In this document: positions 10,018-23,490 of the stretch, piece after piece
Layout: each line of letters opens with the position of its first letter
How positions within the stretch are numbered: position 1 is the first letter of the stretch
NCBI RefSeq assembly: GCF_021730395.1
Contig: NC_069363.1
Coordinates: forward strand, 21,798,001 to 21,862,000
Source of the DNA: Mercenaria mercenaria
Lineage: Eukaryota; Mollusca; Bivalvia; Venerida; Veneridae
Direction of reading: 5' to 3'
Length of the DNA stretch: 64,000 nt
Position numbers and translations under genes: made by a program
The notes under the pieces: generated by a model
The model's input: the letters and a program-made list of their open reading frames with translations, nothing else
Database searches by the model: none
What the model was told of the DNA's origin: nothing

Positions 10018-13000
10018 TGATTTATTACCATTCAGACTTCTGAAATTGTCAAGTTCTTATTTCATGACTTCTCTAATATATTTTGATGGTTTTGTTGTTG
10101 CAAAATTTCTGGATCAGGTGCAAATAAACGTTGATGGCATCACTATTGCCTGCCTGTTTCCACTTTTAGATATAGACTACGTAAAATGGCGATTGACAAT
10201 TACGAAAAAGAACAGAAAGGCATTATTTTATTTTTATTAATTCAGAGGCTCTAAAAATAAGTCAGCACTATCGGGAAACAGAAAATATAACTTCGAAAAG
10301 AGGGCCATGCTATAGCCATTTGATATTGCACGAATAGGTTACGAAATATCCGCGATATGTGGGTGATTTGAAATTATCTCAATGGCCCCAATCATATCAT
10401 TTGTATATAAATATTGGTTTAATTAAAACACTTCTAAACTTGGTCTTACACATACCCGCATACTACTTTATAAAATTCGGACAATTGCAAATGAGTGCAT
10501 ATAATACGTACAGTCTATTGAAATCTTACTGTAGTTATTTCACATATTATTCCCATAACCAAGAGGTACAATGCATTATTTATACTATAATTTCAAGGTT
10601 TTGATAAATATAAACTCTTCTGGGGCCCAGTTTTTATATTGTATGAACAAGGATATAATACATATTAAGAGCATTCCATATACCGGATCATGTTCCATTG
10701 AAGGTCTATATTACTTGCCTGTTCAGAAAATCTTCAAAGCAACTCATCATTTTCAAAGTTGTTGAAGTTGATATTGTAACGTAACACAAACACGAGTCTG
10801 TACATTTTTGATGTTTATTTACACAGTAGAATATTTCGTACATAACTTTAGTAATTCACTTTGTATATAAGTTCTTAAGCCTGATTTTAACAAGTGCCAT
10901 ATTTAAAACCTAACTTAATGTCTATAAAACTCATTTCCTAGTCTCTAAGGGCAACCGGCCCAAAGCCCCTTTCTGACTATCCGAGATATCTAAAACAGCA
11001 ATATATAGCAATTCTCTAACATCAGTTATATGCACTGTCTGACAATTTGACGTATAAAACGTGTGGGTTTGATATAGTAAACAATTACATAAATGCATCA
11101 TATATCAACTTGACAGAATGTACATGTACTCGTTATATGTCCGCTAATGTTAATGTACTTCTGACCTTATTTGACAAGTTAAACAAATAAAAAAATCTTT
11201 GATTATTTTACAATATAAACTTATCAACATATAGGTATGTGTAAAGAATCTCTGCAAAGTAGCAGAAACAGGCCTAATGAGATCAGCATACTTCGTAGAT
11301 AAGAAAATACCATTTTTACTGGTATTCATTGGTTATTTAAGTAGAAGCGAGTCGCTTAAAAGAATATGACCATTTACAGGACGATCGTCTAACAATCGTG
11401 TGTGTGTGTGTGGAAGGGTAGCGATATGTGAGGATTTAGCATTTGCAGATAAGGCTCAACCACTTATTTACCTGTAGACTTGAGTCGAGTTATTAATTTA
11501 CTTTGCAACATGAACGAAAGTATTAATTTCCAATAAATGAAATTTTAGATTTGAATGGCGGCCTTCGGGAGCTATATCTAATTAAAATGTACTGAACAAT
11601 TACAGCAAGTGAAACAAGTAATTGTTTCTGGAAAAAATGAGGAATACTTTGCTTAAATTGAAGTCAGATAAGGATGATATTTTCTACGAAACGGATGTTT
11701 GATTAGGAATTCGTAGGCTCCTACTCTGACATTCAAACGGTCCTTTTCTTAGATCTGTCACGTTTTACTTTTGTACATGTATTGATAGCTAATGACAAAT
11801 AGAAACAAATAATTAAACTATATCCTTTGATGTTGAGTTTCCATTCTATTAATTAGACTTCTTACCTCACGTCCTTAAGAGCTCTCTTCAAATCTCCTTT
11901 CTTTCTCTCGATACTGTTTATCAGTTCATTTTCTCTTTTCCCTGTTACTATTTTCTTTGTATAGAAATTTGCCATTGTTTACTGCATCTCTGATCTTTTT
12001 TTTAAAATTTTGAACTAACAGCAAACATGTGTAGGAAAATGTGACCTCTACTCGACGAGAAACTTATACTGCTGATTAAATATCTTTTGTAATAGCTGGT
12101 TAAGTACATAATACTTTATAATAGAACTTTGTGTGGCGAAGCTCTGTCAAGCTAGTCGTTGTCTACCTCCTACTTTCTCTCTTTTTACATAGACAATTGC
12201 CTTTTAGTGTAGTTGTTGCCTTAACATATTTGAAAGTTACTGATTTTATTATCTACAAACTGCCAGTTGACAGCACACTTCAGTCAAATTACATATATTA
12301 TAAGTAAAAACATGGAGAGTTTTGTAGTAATTTTCAGTTACTTTTCTAACCTTCAATACGTAGGTCAGGTTAGAGAAGCAATAAAATTGCGCATTCATGT
12401 CGTCCAAGTAAGAAATAATCGATCTAAATTAACTAAGCTCGGTTGTAAAATCAATGAAACAACAATTAAAAGTATTTTAATTTTTCACCCACTGTTCTGC
12501 CTGTGTGTCCCTTTAAAACTACTTAAAATACTTGATTAAAACAACGAGAGGCAAAGTATTAGCAACATTATGAGGGGAAATCAATTCACCCCTTATATCA
12601 GATCAAAAGGTATTATGATTAGCAGCTCCTTCCTAGAGGAGGTTGAATATCTAATTTATCAATTAAGTTACAAATACATTATTCCAACATATAAAGGATT
12701 CCTATATATAATTCTAAAACAAATTCAGTATCGACTGCAAATTTCATTGCCGTTGGTGTACCAGCATTTGTTAAATTACTGAGGTTACAAGCTGAAAATG
12801 TTATATTTTTTTTTGTTATAAAAACGTGCAATTCTTACAACCAAATCCTCGCTTCTGCCAGCCCATTATGCAATTCGTTCAGTGACTCGTGATTCACACG
12901 TATTGCAAAGTCGCACCCAAAAAGGAGAAATATGCTTCCTTTGCTGAACTATGGGTGGTTGCCAAGCCATTTCTCCTACCAGTACTGCGTTATATGTATC

Positions 13001-14439
13001 CTACCTCGTATGCATTCCAGACTGTCATTCGCAATAATCACCTTTTCTAAAACCTTTGCCGGAAACATGCTTATTTGTCAATAAAATCGTAGACTGGATG
13101 TTAGGCTTCTGGGAAATGAGTAATGCTTGAGATAGAGAGTCAAGTCAAAGAATATAATGAAACATTGCAGATAACAGCACTGGAAACAATTATCTGTGAT
13201 ACCGACTGAAAGAATTGCTCTCAATTTGATTTTATGCCAGTGCTGAATCTTTACAAGCAGCTGTATGTATTTGAGTTGCGTACATATCATAGAAGTAGGG
13301 ACATGTTGTCCTCTGTAATATCTAAGACAATACATTTGATCTTTAAATGACGCCAGATGTTTTTGACAAATAATTCACGTAAAATATCGTACCTCTATGT
13401 AGTGAAGGTTTCGAAAAGTCGATATTTGAATACATTTCCTTATGTATCATATAGATTGTCGTAGAAACGCTGACCGTTATGGTGTTTCAAAATGAAGTCC
13501 AAGGAAAAGGATTGAACAAACTAAAAAAGAACTACTAGCAATTGCTTCATGCAAAATATTTACCTTTGAAAGCAAGACCAATGATTCAACACGAATAGCC
13601 ACATCCAAAGAAACGCAGCCGTACATACATCACACTAACACTTGTACAGTTGGAGGAGATATAACTCGTAATAAACACTGAACTCGCTGATAAAACATTG
13701 ACCAATATGACGAGCCGAAAGTTAGCCCGAACAAACGTACAGGGAAGAACCAACCATTGCTTCATATATGAAATGTCTTATTTCTGGCCATCTGCGACCA
13801 GATGCCGACCGGTACGGTTTGAAGTACGTATTAAGAATATAGACTTATCGCATTTGAGATCAAGTAATTAGAAAAGACAATTGTTATATTCTGAAATATT
13901 GCATTAAATTGTTAGTTTGATTTTGAATAAGATATAAAATGAACAGGAAGCGAAACATCAACTTTAAACCTAGTTTCGTAATACAGAATGTATGTTAAAT
14001 CAAACAGTTGTGGTGATTTGCCGATCGATAAGCCTTCACATAGAAAGGTGATAAATCAAATCGGGATTTATTCTTGTCAATAGGTCTCTCTGATATGGCA
14101 ATTCAATAACTATATATTAAATAGAATGTCAAAGATTTTGCAGGGAAAGGATGGTAACAAAGTAAACCAATTACAAGGGGAAATCAAGTTATGAATAATG
14201 AGAGGGGAATATCTCTGTATTTTGTCTTTCATAAAACTAGGTCAAAATTAGAATAAGACACGTAACATGCAAAACAGATTGTTACAAAGGATTTATATTA
14301 CAATATATATATTGTATATAAAAAACTTTACATTTTCTTTAAAGTTGTTTGCAACGCAGTCATATCTAAAATTACAATTTAACTTCACAACATGAATTCT
14401 GTTGTTAGGTAATATGTTTCCATGTAATAGAATCTGTAA

Positions 14440-14575
14440 AAACGATCTATTGGAAGCACAGAATGCAACAAAAAAAAGAATAATAGCAGAGGCAATGAAA
14501 TGTGCAACACCTCTCATGCCCCCAGCACCGGCTTAAGCGGAACTCTGAATGGACACCATGATCCGTAAGGACCAG
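14440..14575 (+). repeat. Structured repeat, type II, lacking hairpin 1
   Basis: It matches 17,005-17,180 closely, but the stem-1 hairpin and the bases joining it to stem 2 are missing. The distal part (GGCAATGAAATGTGCAACAC, then CTCATGCCCCCAGCACCGGC) is kept. Confidence 0.6.
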
Positions 14576-14919
14576 AAAATATAACAACCATGCTTTCAGT
14601 CATAAAATACAGCTATATGTGATGTCATTAGAAAAAATATTCCACGTGGTATTCCACGTGGTATTACCTACGTCATGTTTTTAAAAGAAATGAAGTCTGC
14701 TATTATTTTGCTTGGTTGAATTCAATGCTTTCAGAAATTCTTCCGATATATTTAATATGCAAAGTTGCCTTATCAGGAATTAATGTACTTTATTGACACT
14801 TGATGGAGAAAATTGTATAATAATTATTACTCATCGTGGGTTAAAATCGGTTTTGTCTATATATACTAGTCATAATAATTGCTTGTTGCGATAGAAACTG
14901 AAACAATAAATCATAATAT

Positions 14920-16125
14920 GTCGAGGTCTCTGTTTCATGTTTGGGTTTTGTTAATCAAATAAATATTGGAATCAGTCTTCAACTATCTTGCAATATTATA
15001 AAGTAACATATGATTACGTAAAATTTACCAAAACACCTGCGTGTAGCAATAGTATCAAAGCATCAAGGTAAAGTCCATTCTAACCAGTTTATACTTAACG
15101 ACATATCTCAAGTCGCAACATCTTTCATATATCTAATATATTTTAAGTGCATTTATTTTTAATTTGCATAACATTTAGAAAAATATGTTGTTAATAGTGT
15201 CTTAGAATTTTAACAATGTCGAGTTATGCTATGATATCACTTTATTTATTTTATTACCTCAATTAAACTTTGAAATGGCACAAAATACACATTAATGGCT
15301 AGAATATAAAGAAGAAGACATTTCATCATAAGGCGGTAGCCTCAAGATATCATAAAATAAGTTATTTACTCTGTCATATTTTTGGAAACAAATTTAAATA
15401 TGGTTTGATAGTTTTGCATATATATGTTTACACCTCTGCTGTTATAATAAATACAAAAACATTCATCAATATTTTGTGACTTTTTTAAATATGAGTAGAT
15501 GTCGAAAATTGAACGAAATTGTGCCCTTTTTGTTGTTGTAGTATGTAACGCTACTTATAAATGTTTGTTTATGTTCTTGAATTGATAATGCCTCTTAAAC
15601 ACCCAAAAATTCGTTCTGTTTTGCCTAGTCACAAATATCATACAGTTGTTAAGTTGAGCGTAATCGATTGTTTTCCTTCTCTGTGGATATTCTTGAAATA
15701 TCATGTAAAATAAACGATGCTTATCTGGTTCAGACAGAATGACACGCCTTTGTGTTTTGAAAGTTCGTTTCTTAATTCTTAGACGAATAAAAATATATGC
15801 ATTGTATTTTCAATAGAGTTTGTCATGTCCGTAACACAAATTTTACGAACAGCCCTCATTCTTCGAGGTGAACAGCACTGCTTAGGCATGACCTGCTGAT
15901 TGGAGTAGAAATAGCCTAGTCTCCATATATATTAAAATTTCCGGTCGGTTTATACAGGTTTCGCTTAAAAATTTAAGAAATTGATTTCTTCTAACATTGG
16001 CAATTTTGAGGAAAACAAAATAATTAGCAATCTTTATTACACTGCATTGGACAATTCTAGTGTTCCTTAGACTTTAAACCTCATGCATCAAACTATAATA
16101 CACCAAACTATAATACACCAAACTA
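14920..16125. other. 1.2-kb AT-rich block private to copy B
   Basis: Copy A runs without a break across this position near 6,990. No coding region, inverted termini or LINE motifs were recognised. Near its right end is a 15-bp tandem repeat, CAAACTATAATACAC, about 2.9 copies at 16,089-16,131. It could be an unidentified insertion or ancestral sequence lost from A. Confidence 0.5.
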
Positions 16126-16979
16126 TAATAATTATACAAGATTATGAATGTAATAACATGTGATCTTGAAACCATCGACAAATTCTGAACATGCAATACA
16201 GTTACCATAATTGTGGTACATGCGAATACAACCTGAATTTTAATATGCCGTCATTTCAAAGACTTTGTATATAGTATGTTTAACCAATACAAGTATAAAG
16301 TAGTATTTTGTAAAAAAGATATATGTCATATTATCGGAATGTTAGCAAGAAGCACATACTGGTACATAAAGATTACCCAAAGATCTCGATGTTACTGACA
16401 ATTGTCTGGATATCTCGTTAATCTTGTTAAGTCAGTTCGGATCTTCTTTCTGTTATAAATGAACATACAATCGCGCATTCAAACATTAAGAGTCCCATGT
16501 GACATATTGAACCATCGTGAAATATTCAATTACAATTTATTCATTATGTACATGTCTGACTTCGAGATGCTCTAGCTTATTGCTTTTATATATATCGCGC
16601 ACGTAACATGCTAATTTGTCAATAAAATCAGGGAAACAAATTGATATTCATCCGCCGAGATGTGATAGGTAGACATAATATATGACATTGTGTTATTTGC
16701 CGAAGGCAACTAGAAATAGACACAGGAGAAGAGTATAATTTCAATCACGGCTGAAATTCCTGCAACACTGAATATGTGCACAAGGATCACACATGGAATT
16801 GTAAACAGAATGTATGTTCTGCTGTCTCCATTTATTAAACAAGTGGTAGACAGCGCACTATAAAATGAAACAAGAAATATCTTTAAAAAAAGATGATCGG
16901 CAAATTTTGGTTAGACTAGAAGTTTATGAGGTTTTAATATCATTTGTGTTATTCTATCATCTATCTAACATTTTGCAAA

Positions 16980-17190
16980 TAGCAAATAAAATCTGTAAAA
17001 AGATCCATGGAAGCATAAAATGCAACCAATCAGAATAATAGCAGACTCAGTTTCATTGAGTCTGTTCATGAGAGGCAATGAAATGTGCAACACCTCTCAC
17101 GCCCGCTAGCACCGGCTTAAGCAGAACTTTATTACACATATATTGAATGGACTCCATGATCCCAAAGGACCAGAAAATATAACAACAACA
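16980..17190 (+). repeat. Structured short repeat, type II copy
   Basis: Stem 1 at 17,042-17,064 is CAGACTC with GAGTCTG. Stem 2 joins GAGAGG (17,070-17,075) to CCTCTC (17,093-17,098). These are followed by CACGCCCGCTAGCACCGG and AGCAGAACTT, as in type I. Compared with type I the stems differ in both strands at once, which keeps the pairing. The 5' part (AATCTGTAAAAAGATCC) differs from the type I head. Confidence 0.65.
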
Positions 17191-17261
17191 CCCCACTAAA
17201 TGGTTCTTTTTCACAGAGTTTTTTTTTGGTGTGCAATTTTGTTTCATTTATTCTACGATGA

Positions 17262-18577
17262 ATAGTTACAGCAGTGGCCGGAGGGATATAGTTTTGGCGT
17301 TGTCCGTCCGTCCGTCCGTCCTTCCGTCCGTCTTTCCGTCCGTCCGTCCGTCCGTCCGTCCGGAGCCATATCTAGGAAATGGTTGGGAATATTTATTTAC
17401 AACTTCATACACATGTTCACCACTATAAGTTCTTGCGGCACGTCAAGTTTCACTCAGATTGCCCAAGTAACAACAGAGTTATGGCCCTTAGAAGTTTCTA
17501 GTGTTAACTATATAGGGTACTATAAATATGGCAATTTCTGAATCATAACTTTTGATATATTTGACCTAGAACTATGAAACTTAAACAGAATTTAGATCAC
17601 CATAATGTGGTTGTGTAAACACAATTTCGTTCGGATTTATTTGTATATAACAAACTTACCATTTGGTAGAATTTCATTAAATTTCTTTCATTCTTTTCCA
17701 TGAACATTTATTGTAAACATGTGAAGTTGTGTACCCACACTGGTCACCCCCTTACCTTGATCACACCCTCCCGATCGCCCGACCCCCCCCCCCCCCCCAC
17801 AAAAAAAAAATAAATAAAAAAATTCATTCCTTATTTTAGATTTTTTCTCAAATAAACTTATATACATGTTCACCACTATGAGGTTATGGGGCCCAGCAAG
17901 TTTCAGACAGATTGCCCAAGTAACACCAAAGTAGTGGCGCTTAGAAGTTGCTAGTGTTATCTGTATAGGGTACTGTAGATATGGCAATTTCTGCATCATA
18001 ACTTTTGATATATTTGACCTTGAGGTATGAAACTTTAACAGAATTTAGAGCACTATAATGTGGTTGTGCACACACAATTTCGCATGGATTTCTTTTGTAA
18101 CTTCAGAGTTATTGCCCTTTAATTGTCTAAAAATCCACATATTTGTACATAACAAACTTACCATTTGGCAGAATTTCATTTTTCTTTCATTCTTTTCTGT
18201 GAACATTTATTATAAACATGTGAAGTTGCGCACCCACACCTTATCGCCCACTTGCCTTGGACACACCCCCTACCCCTCCCAACCTACCTCAGCGCCCCCC
18301 CCCCCCAAAAAAAAAAATAATTCATTTTTTATTTTAGATTTTTTTCAAACCTTCCATGATAATTTATCAACATACAAGTTGTACCATTCCCCCATCTCAC
18401 TCCTCCACCCAGTCATGCCCACCACTGATCATGCATCCTTTGCCACCCCCCCGTCCCCCCACTTAACTTCACCCTTTTACCTTTTTTTTTTCATTTTTAA
18501 TTTTCCATCAATATTTATCATCATCATGTGAAATTTATTTTGTTTCCTCTCCCATCCCCCCGCACCCCACCCCCTAA

Positions 18578-18610
<33 letters not shown>

Positions 18611-18660
18611 TTCCATTCCTTTTTTTTTAATGTTCAAACCTTCAACATGTTAAGTTGTGA
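17262..18660 (+). repeat. Dispersed repeat with TCCG run and 453-bp tandem units
   Basis: The left end reads CAGTGGCCGGAGGGATATAG, then a (TCCG)n run at about 17,305-17,361. Two long units follow, the word ACATGTTCACCACTAT starting at 17,411 and again at 17,864, with a truncated third near 18,500. Each unit ends in a C run, an A run and a T-rich stretch. A 51-base piece of unit 2 (17,950-18,000) recurs exactly on the other strand at 28,374. Open frames at 17,231, 17,688 and 18,058 are simple-sequence artefacts. Confidence 0.7.
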
Positions 18661-19189
18661 CTGCACAAACCTTGCCCTCAGTCATGTTCAAGACTGATCT
18701 TACCTCTGTTCTCTAAAGGACATCTGTTCTTTTAAGTTCAAATGTACATGTTAAACAGCAACACCTGGTGCCAAACCACTCAAAGACAATATTTCGTTCC
18801 AGTTAAACTTCAAGCTCATATTTCAATTAACTGAATTTAATTTTAAAAGCTAAGCTTATTACAGTAAGCATATCCCATTCGAAATAAATTCTTTAGTCAG
18901 GATCAAAGTATCATACATTTATTATGTACTCTTTAATTAAACATTTGTTTTCTGTTAAATTGATTTTGACTCATGAAATTATTTGCTCCTTATTAACATC
19001 CTTAACTTTTTGCCGGATATATTTTTTTGCCATTCCTCACCACAAACCCTTTCGGCGGGGGATACCAATTCATCGAATTTGCTTGTTCATCTCTACATCT
19101 ACTGTGTACTGCCCAACAATCAATTCCGATTATAACTGGGAGGCGCTTGTCTGGAACAGACTGTTAAAAGATGAGCACGCTCATTAGGT

Positions 19190-21450
19190 GCAAAGTTAAA
19201 AATGAACAACAATTACTAACATTAAAAACATATAGATTAGAAGGTTACAATTGCCAGCCTCTCAGTGAATAGAATCAAACTTGGGATGGACTGTATGTGT
19301 AGGGGAAGACCATTCCAGGAACGAATTGTTCTTGAAAAAAAGGAGTTTGAATGGTATTGCGTATGAGACTGTGGGATCAAGAAGTTCAGGTTCCGTGTAG
19401 GTATGAGGTGGTTATGGTCAACTGCAATAAGACTGTACTTAATTTTAAAAAAAATATGATAAGGGAGTTTTTGATGTGGTGTTGTTCAAGGGATTGCCAG
19501 TTGAGATCTTGAAGCATTTGGGTGACATTGTTTGTTTGACCATAGTTGTAACATACGTATTGAGCTGCAGATCGTTGTACTCGTTCAGTTTTGTATGTGA
19601 GGGACTTTTGCCAAGGGTGCCATATAAAGGATCAGTATTCAAGCTGTGGGTGGACATAGGTGTTGTAAGCTGTTCCTTTTACTTTTCTTTTGTTTGTTTT
19701 GACATTCATTTTAATGAATCTAAGTGAGCTTTTGCTTTCGATGTGATGTTATCAATGTGTTTTGACCAACTGAGATCTTAACTTAGTGTGACGACCAGGT
19801 ATTTAGCAGCTTCTGTAGTTTTTAGTGCTATATAATGGAGTGTATAGTTGTAGATGATAGGTTTTTTCTTTCGAGTAATCCTCAATACCTTACATTTTTC
19901 CGGATTGAACTCCATTGACCAGTCCTTTTCCCAGGCTTCTAGGGAGTGGAGATCATTTTGTATGGATTGGGAACCAAGGGACGATTTAACCGTCAGATAG
20001 ACAATAGTGTCATCTGCGAAAAGTCGTGACTTACTTTTGATGGACTTTGGGAGGTCATTTATGTAGGCTAGGAAGAGACAATGGCTAATGACTTATCCTT
20101 GTAGAACCCCAGAAAGAACAGGAAGTTCCTCTGAGGTGAAGCCATCCGCAACTACTCTTTGGGAACGGTCCTTGAGAAATGACTTGATCCACTGGGATGC
20201 TAATGGGTGGACTCCCAGGGTATCAAGCTTAATTTATGGTCAACCTTGTCAAAGGCTTTACTGAAGTCCATGACGATGACGTCAGTCTGTTGGCCATTCT
20301 CAAGATTGTCAAATACCTCTTGTGTGAAACTTATAAGTTGTGTTTCACAGCTATGCTTTGACATGAAGCCATGTTGATACTGGCTAAGGAGATCATTTCT
20401 GTCAAAGTAGGACATGATATTTGAGACAAGAATATGTTCCGTTAATTTAGAGGCAATACATGTTAGGGATATGGGTCTATAGTTACTAGCCTTGGATTTT
20501 GGACCTTTCTTGTAAACTGGTGCAACGATTGCTTTCTTCCAGTCATTTTGGACTTGATCTATTTCAAGAGATAGTTTAAATGTCTTTGTAATGATTGGGA
20601 CTATCTCTTGGTGAAGCTCTTTTAGTAATCTTGGGGAAATTTCATCAGGACCAGAGGCTTTATTTGGATTAAACCCCATTAGTAACTTGTCCACGCCCTC
20701 AACAGTTATGAGGATCGTTGGCATCTCTGGTGCTGATTTGGGGTTTGTTACTTTTATGCTGAGTTTTTTTCAGGCTTAGGGGTTGGGACTTTGAAAAGAC
20801 AGATTCAAACTGTTTATTGAGGATATTTGCCTTTTTGACCGGGTCGATATGAGTTAGACCCTCATACTTCAAGGGGGCTACACCATAACTCTCTGTTTTG
20901 TTATGTTTCACAAACGGGTAGAACGTTTTGTTCCTACCCGGTTGGGAGCCGCCAGTAAAAATGACCGATTCCAAATAAGACAATAGAAGATTCTTATTTC
21001 CTTTTGGGTCCTACATTTTAGGGCCTGAAATGCTTGGGCAATGATTGATTGTTTACCTTTCTTTTACATGTTTGAATACATTTTGTCCCGTTTGCGTATG
21101 TCTGAGGATTTTGGGGGATAACCAGGGGAGGTCCGCAAGTGTCTTACTTAGTTTTGTTGGGATGTGTTTTTCACTAAGCTTATTGATTTCTTCTTTAAAT
21201 GCATTCCATGCGGAGTTGGGATCTGTATGGTTTGAGTTGGAAAATAAAACTCCAAACTCAAGTATGTCAGATTTGAATTTAGCCCGGTTAGTTTTCTTAA
21301 AACTTGATTAATCTTTTGGGTTGAACTGGTTTCCCTATGTTAATATTTAATTCATGAAAAACTATATCATGGTCTGAGATACCAAGGTTTGGAAGGAATT
21401 TAGATCCACAAGATCAATAAATCTGGGAAAACTAGCTGATCTGGCTGCTA
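19190..21450 (-). mobile_element. Broken LINE, CR1/L2/Jockey-like reverse transcriptase
   Basis: Minus-strand frames encode much of a non-LTR retrotransposon ORF2. The endonuclease end (a GISDHDIVFHE-like motif near 21,370) comes first, then a linker. The fingers and palm are open at 20,200-20,724, with SNYRPISLTCIASKLTEH and motif A VIVMDFSKAFDKVDH. Motif B, VLQG, is followed at once by a stop near 20,094. Motif C LFADDT is near 20,020, and the thumb and C-terminus (WNGLPLHIQSIPS) lie near 19,300. Several frameshifts and stops separate these pieces, so the copy is dead. The 5' end is truncated inside the endonuclease. It sits in the 5-kb block private to copy B. Confidence 0.85.
20200..20724 (-). 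pseudogene. Longest open piece of the LINE reverse transcriptase
   Basis: About 174 codons cover reverse transcriptase from the region before the fingers (NPNKASGPDEISPRLLKEL) through the YRPISL motif to catalytic motif A, where the first Asp is present. The frame is lost just after KVDH. It belongs to the element at 19,190-21,450. Confidence 0.85.
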
Positions 21451-22937
21451 GAGACAGTAGTTAATTGTTACAGGGCCTTTTAAACTTACTGACTGTACCA
21501 AAATTGCTGTGAGCAGAACCCTGAAATGAGTGAAATTTTGTTGTTTGTGCAGAGAAAGAAAAACAGTGTGCTCCGTTCCGACGCATGCGCAGATACGCAG
21601 ACCATATCTTTCTGTAAATTGATATATGTTTGATATATGTTGGTATTTGAACAGCAATATTCTTGCTAAATATATTGAGCGAAACGTAGCAGTAAGGATA
21701 AACGCATTTCACTCAGCATTGCACAATCAGCAGAGTGAAAAAATAGACACTCTCTTTCAATCAGGCAGAGTGTTGCATAAATCTCATTTTGATAAATTAT
21801 CTAAAATGCGTTATCAAGTAGTCTGATTTGCAAGCATAGGTCGGTCCACCGAAAAAGTATTTTCGTCCTTGAGCTATATACAATATGTAAAATCAAACTG
21901 GGACAAAACTTTTCTGTAAAACTGTCTAATATTTAAGATATCAAGACAGAACCATGGGCACTTTTAACTACTTTTTTGTTTGTTTTTAATTTTTCGAAAA
22001 GAATATGACCGTTACTTTGAGGTCGTTCTTCTCGAAATGGAAAAAGGAAATAGGTCACTATCTATAGGGAAAAGGTGTCACTGTAATAAGTAAACTATTA
22101 ACAACTTCTCTCTTAGTGGTCGTGTCTTCATTTAAACAGCAACATTTGAAAACAATAATGAAAAATTATGTAACCAGACATCCGCTAGTTTGATAATTTA
22201 TGTATCTGGTAAATGTATATTTTCATTTTTAGAAAATCCCCTCAGAGCCTCTGCAACTGTCGATATTCATACTACTTGCAGTAGTTTTGTCTGATTGATT
22301 AAAGGATCTAAGTTTCAGAAATATAAAGACATTTTATTTCTCGTGATTTCATGTTTTCTTTGTGTTCCCTAGCATATTATCGGCTTGTTATAGTCGAATG
22401 AGTTTCATGGATGTTCCAGTGTCCCAATCCTGTTACAAAACATCGTAATTAATAACGTCAGTTTCTATCCCGTTACTTATCTTTTCTATAAACGTCCAGG
22501 TTTTCTCCGTTTCCCTGTATACAATTGTGATTTACATTACATTATTTCACAGCAAGTGCAGAATTAACAGAAAAAAGCTTCCTGATTGATTACCATTCAG
22601 ATTTGTGAGGTTGTCAAGTTCTTATTTTCAGGACTTCTCTAATATTTTCTGATGGTTTTGTTGCTGCAAAATTTCTGAACCGGATGAAAAGTAAAACTAA
22701 GCGTTGATGACATTACTCTTGTCTGGTTTCCACTTTCAGAGATACAGAATACGTTAAACGGCAATAGACCATTACGGAAAAAAACCTGAAACACGACTTC
22801 ATTCTCTTAAAAATATTCACTTTTTGATATTGATATGGATATATTAAGAAATACCTGCAGTAAGCGGGTGTTTAGAAGTTATCTCAATGGACCTAATCAT
22901 ATCATTGGTATATAAGTATTGGTTTAATTAAAAGGCA

Positions 22938-23487
22938 AGGAAAGCCTTTTATAACGCTGAAAGAATTTTTAAAATCGGATAACTATTGAAAAAGATATGG
23001 CAGTTTGAAATTTAAGAAAATGGCTGATCATTGAGGCAGTCATTTTTGTGTGTTTATGACGTCATTTACACTGCTGAATTCTTTATTTAACAAATAACCT
23101 TTAAAATAGATTAATTTCATATGTTTCCTGAGTGTAAGATGTAAATCATGGTAATTTCTGTCATTATAGTTTGAAAAGATAGAAAAATTGTTTAACAGAA
23201 ATTAGTAAATACAGTTCAGATATGTTGCTAAAATGTTTTTTATAAATCCGCCATTTTGATTTTTGTTGCCATGGAAACAAATGGCTGCCAATTTGATCAA
23301 ATATTTAAATGCTCATACCTTTCTCATTTTAAAGCTGATTTTGAAAATTCTTTCACTTCCTTAAATGGTTCAAGAAATTCTAGCGGATGGAATTTACATA
23401 AGACACATTGTATTTCCTTTTAAGAATTATTCTAAAAAAAGCTAATTTTCATGCGAAATTAATATTCCTGAATATATATTCCTGTTT
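22938..23487. other. Insertion or breakpoint at the end of copy B
   Basis: Similarity to copy A stops after GGTTTAATTAAAA. The following 550 bp hold TGACGTCA at about 23,058 and a GTTGCCATGGAAAC motif at 23,265-23,278, but no coding potential. It looks like an unassigned repeat. Confidence 0.4.
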
Positions 23488-23490
23488 TAA

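Larger units (their letters stand above)
2390..10685 (+). repeat. Copy A of an 8-kb direct tandem duplication
   Basis: Most of this block can be matched by eye, in the same order and orientation, to copy B starting near 10,686. Examples: 2,519 with 11,231; 3,541 with 12,340; 5,176 with 12,830; 6,300 with 14,130; 6,960 with 14,880; 7,400 with 16,510; 8,960 with 21,870; 10,390 with 22,895. The two share long runs with scattered substitutions. Length differences are mostly discrete insertions, several with recognisable identities. No intact gene lies in the unit. Boundaries are approximate because similarity fades near 2,390. Confidence 0.85.
10686..22937 (+). repeat. Copy B of the tandem duplication, enlarged by insertions
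   Basis: It begins where copy A ends (TTGCCTGTT near 10,713 matches 2,420) and follows A in order up to about 22,937. Private blocks are about 450 bp at 10,780-11,215, 1.2 kb at 14,920-16,125 and 5 kb at 16,865-21,860. The end is cut by another insertion, so the counterpart of 10,440-10,685 was not found. The unit carries no recognisable intact gene. Confidence 0.8.
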
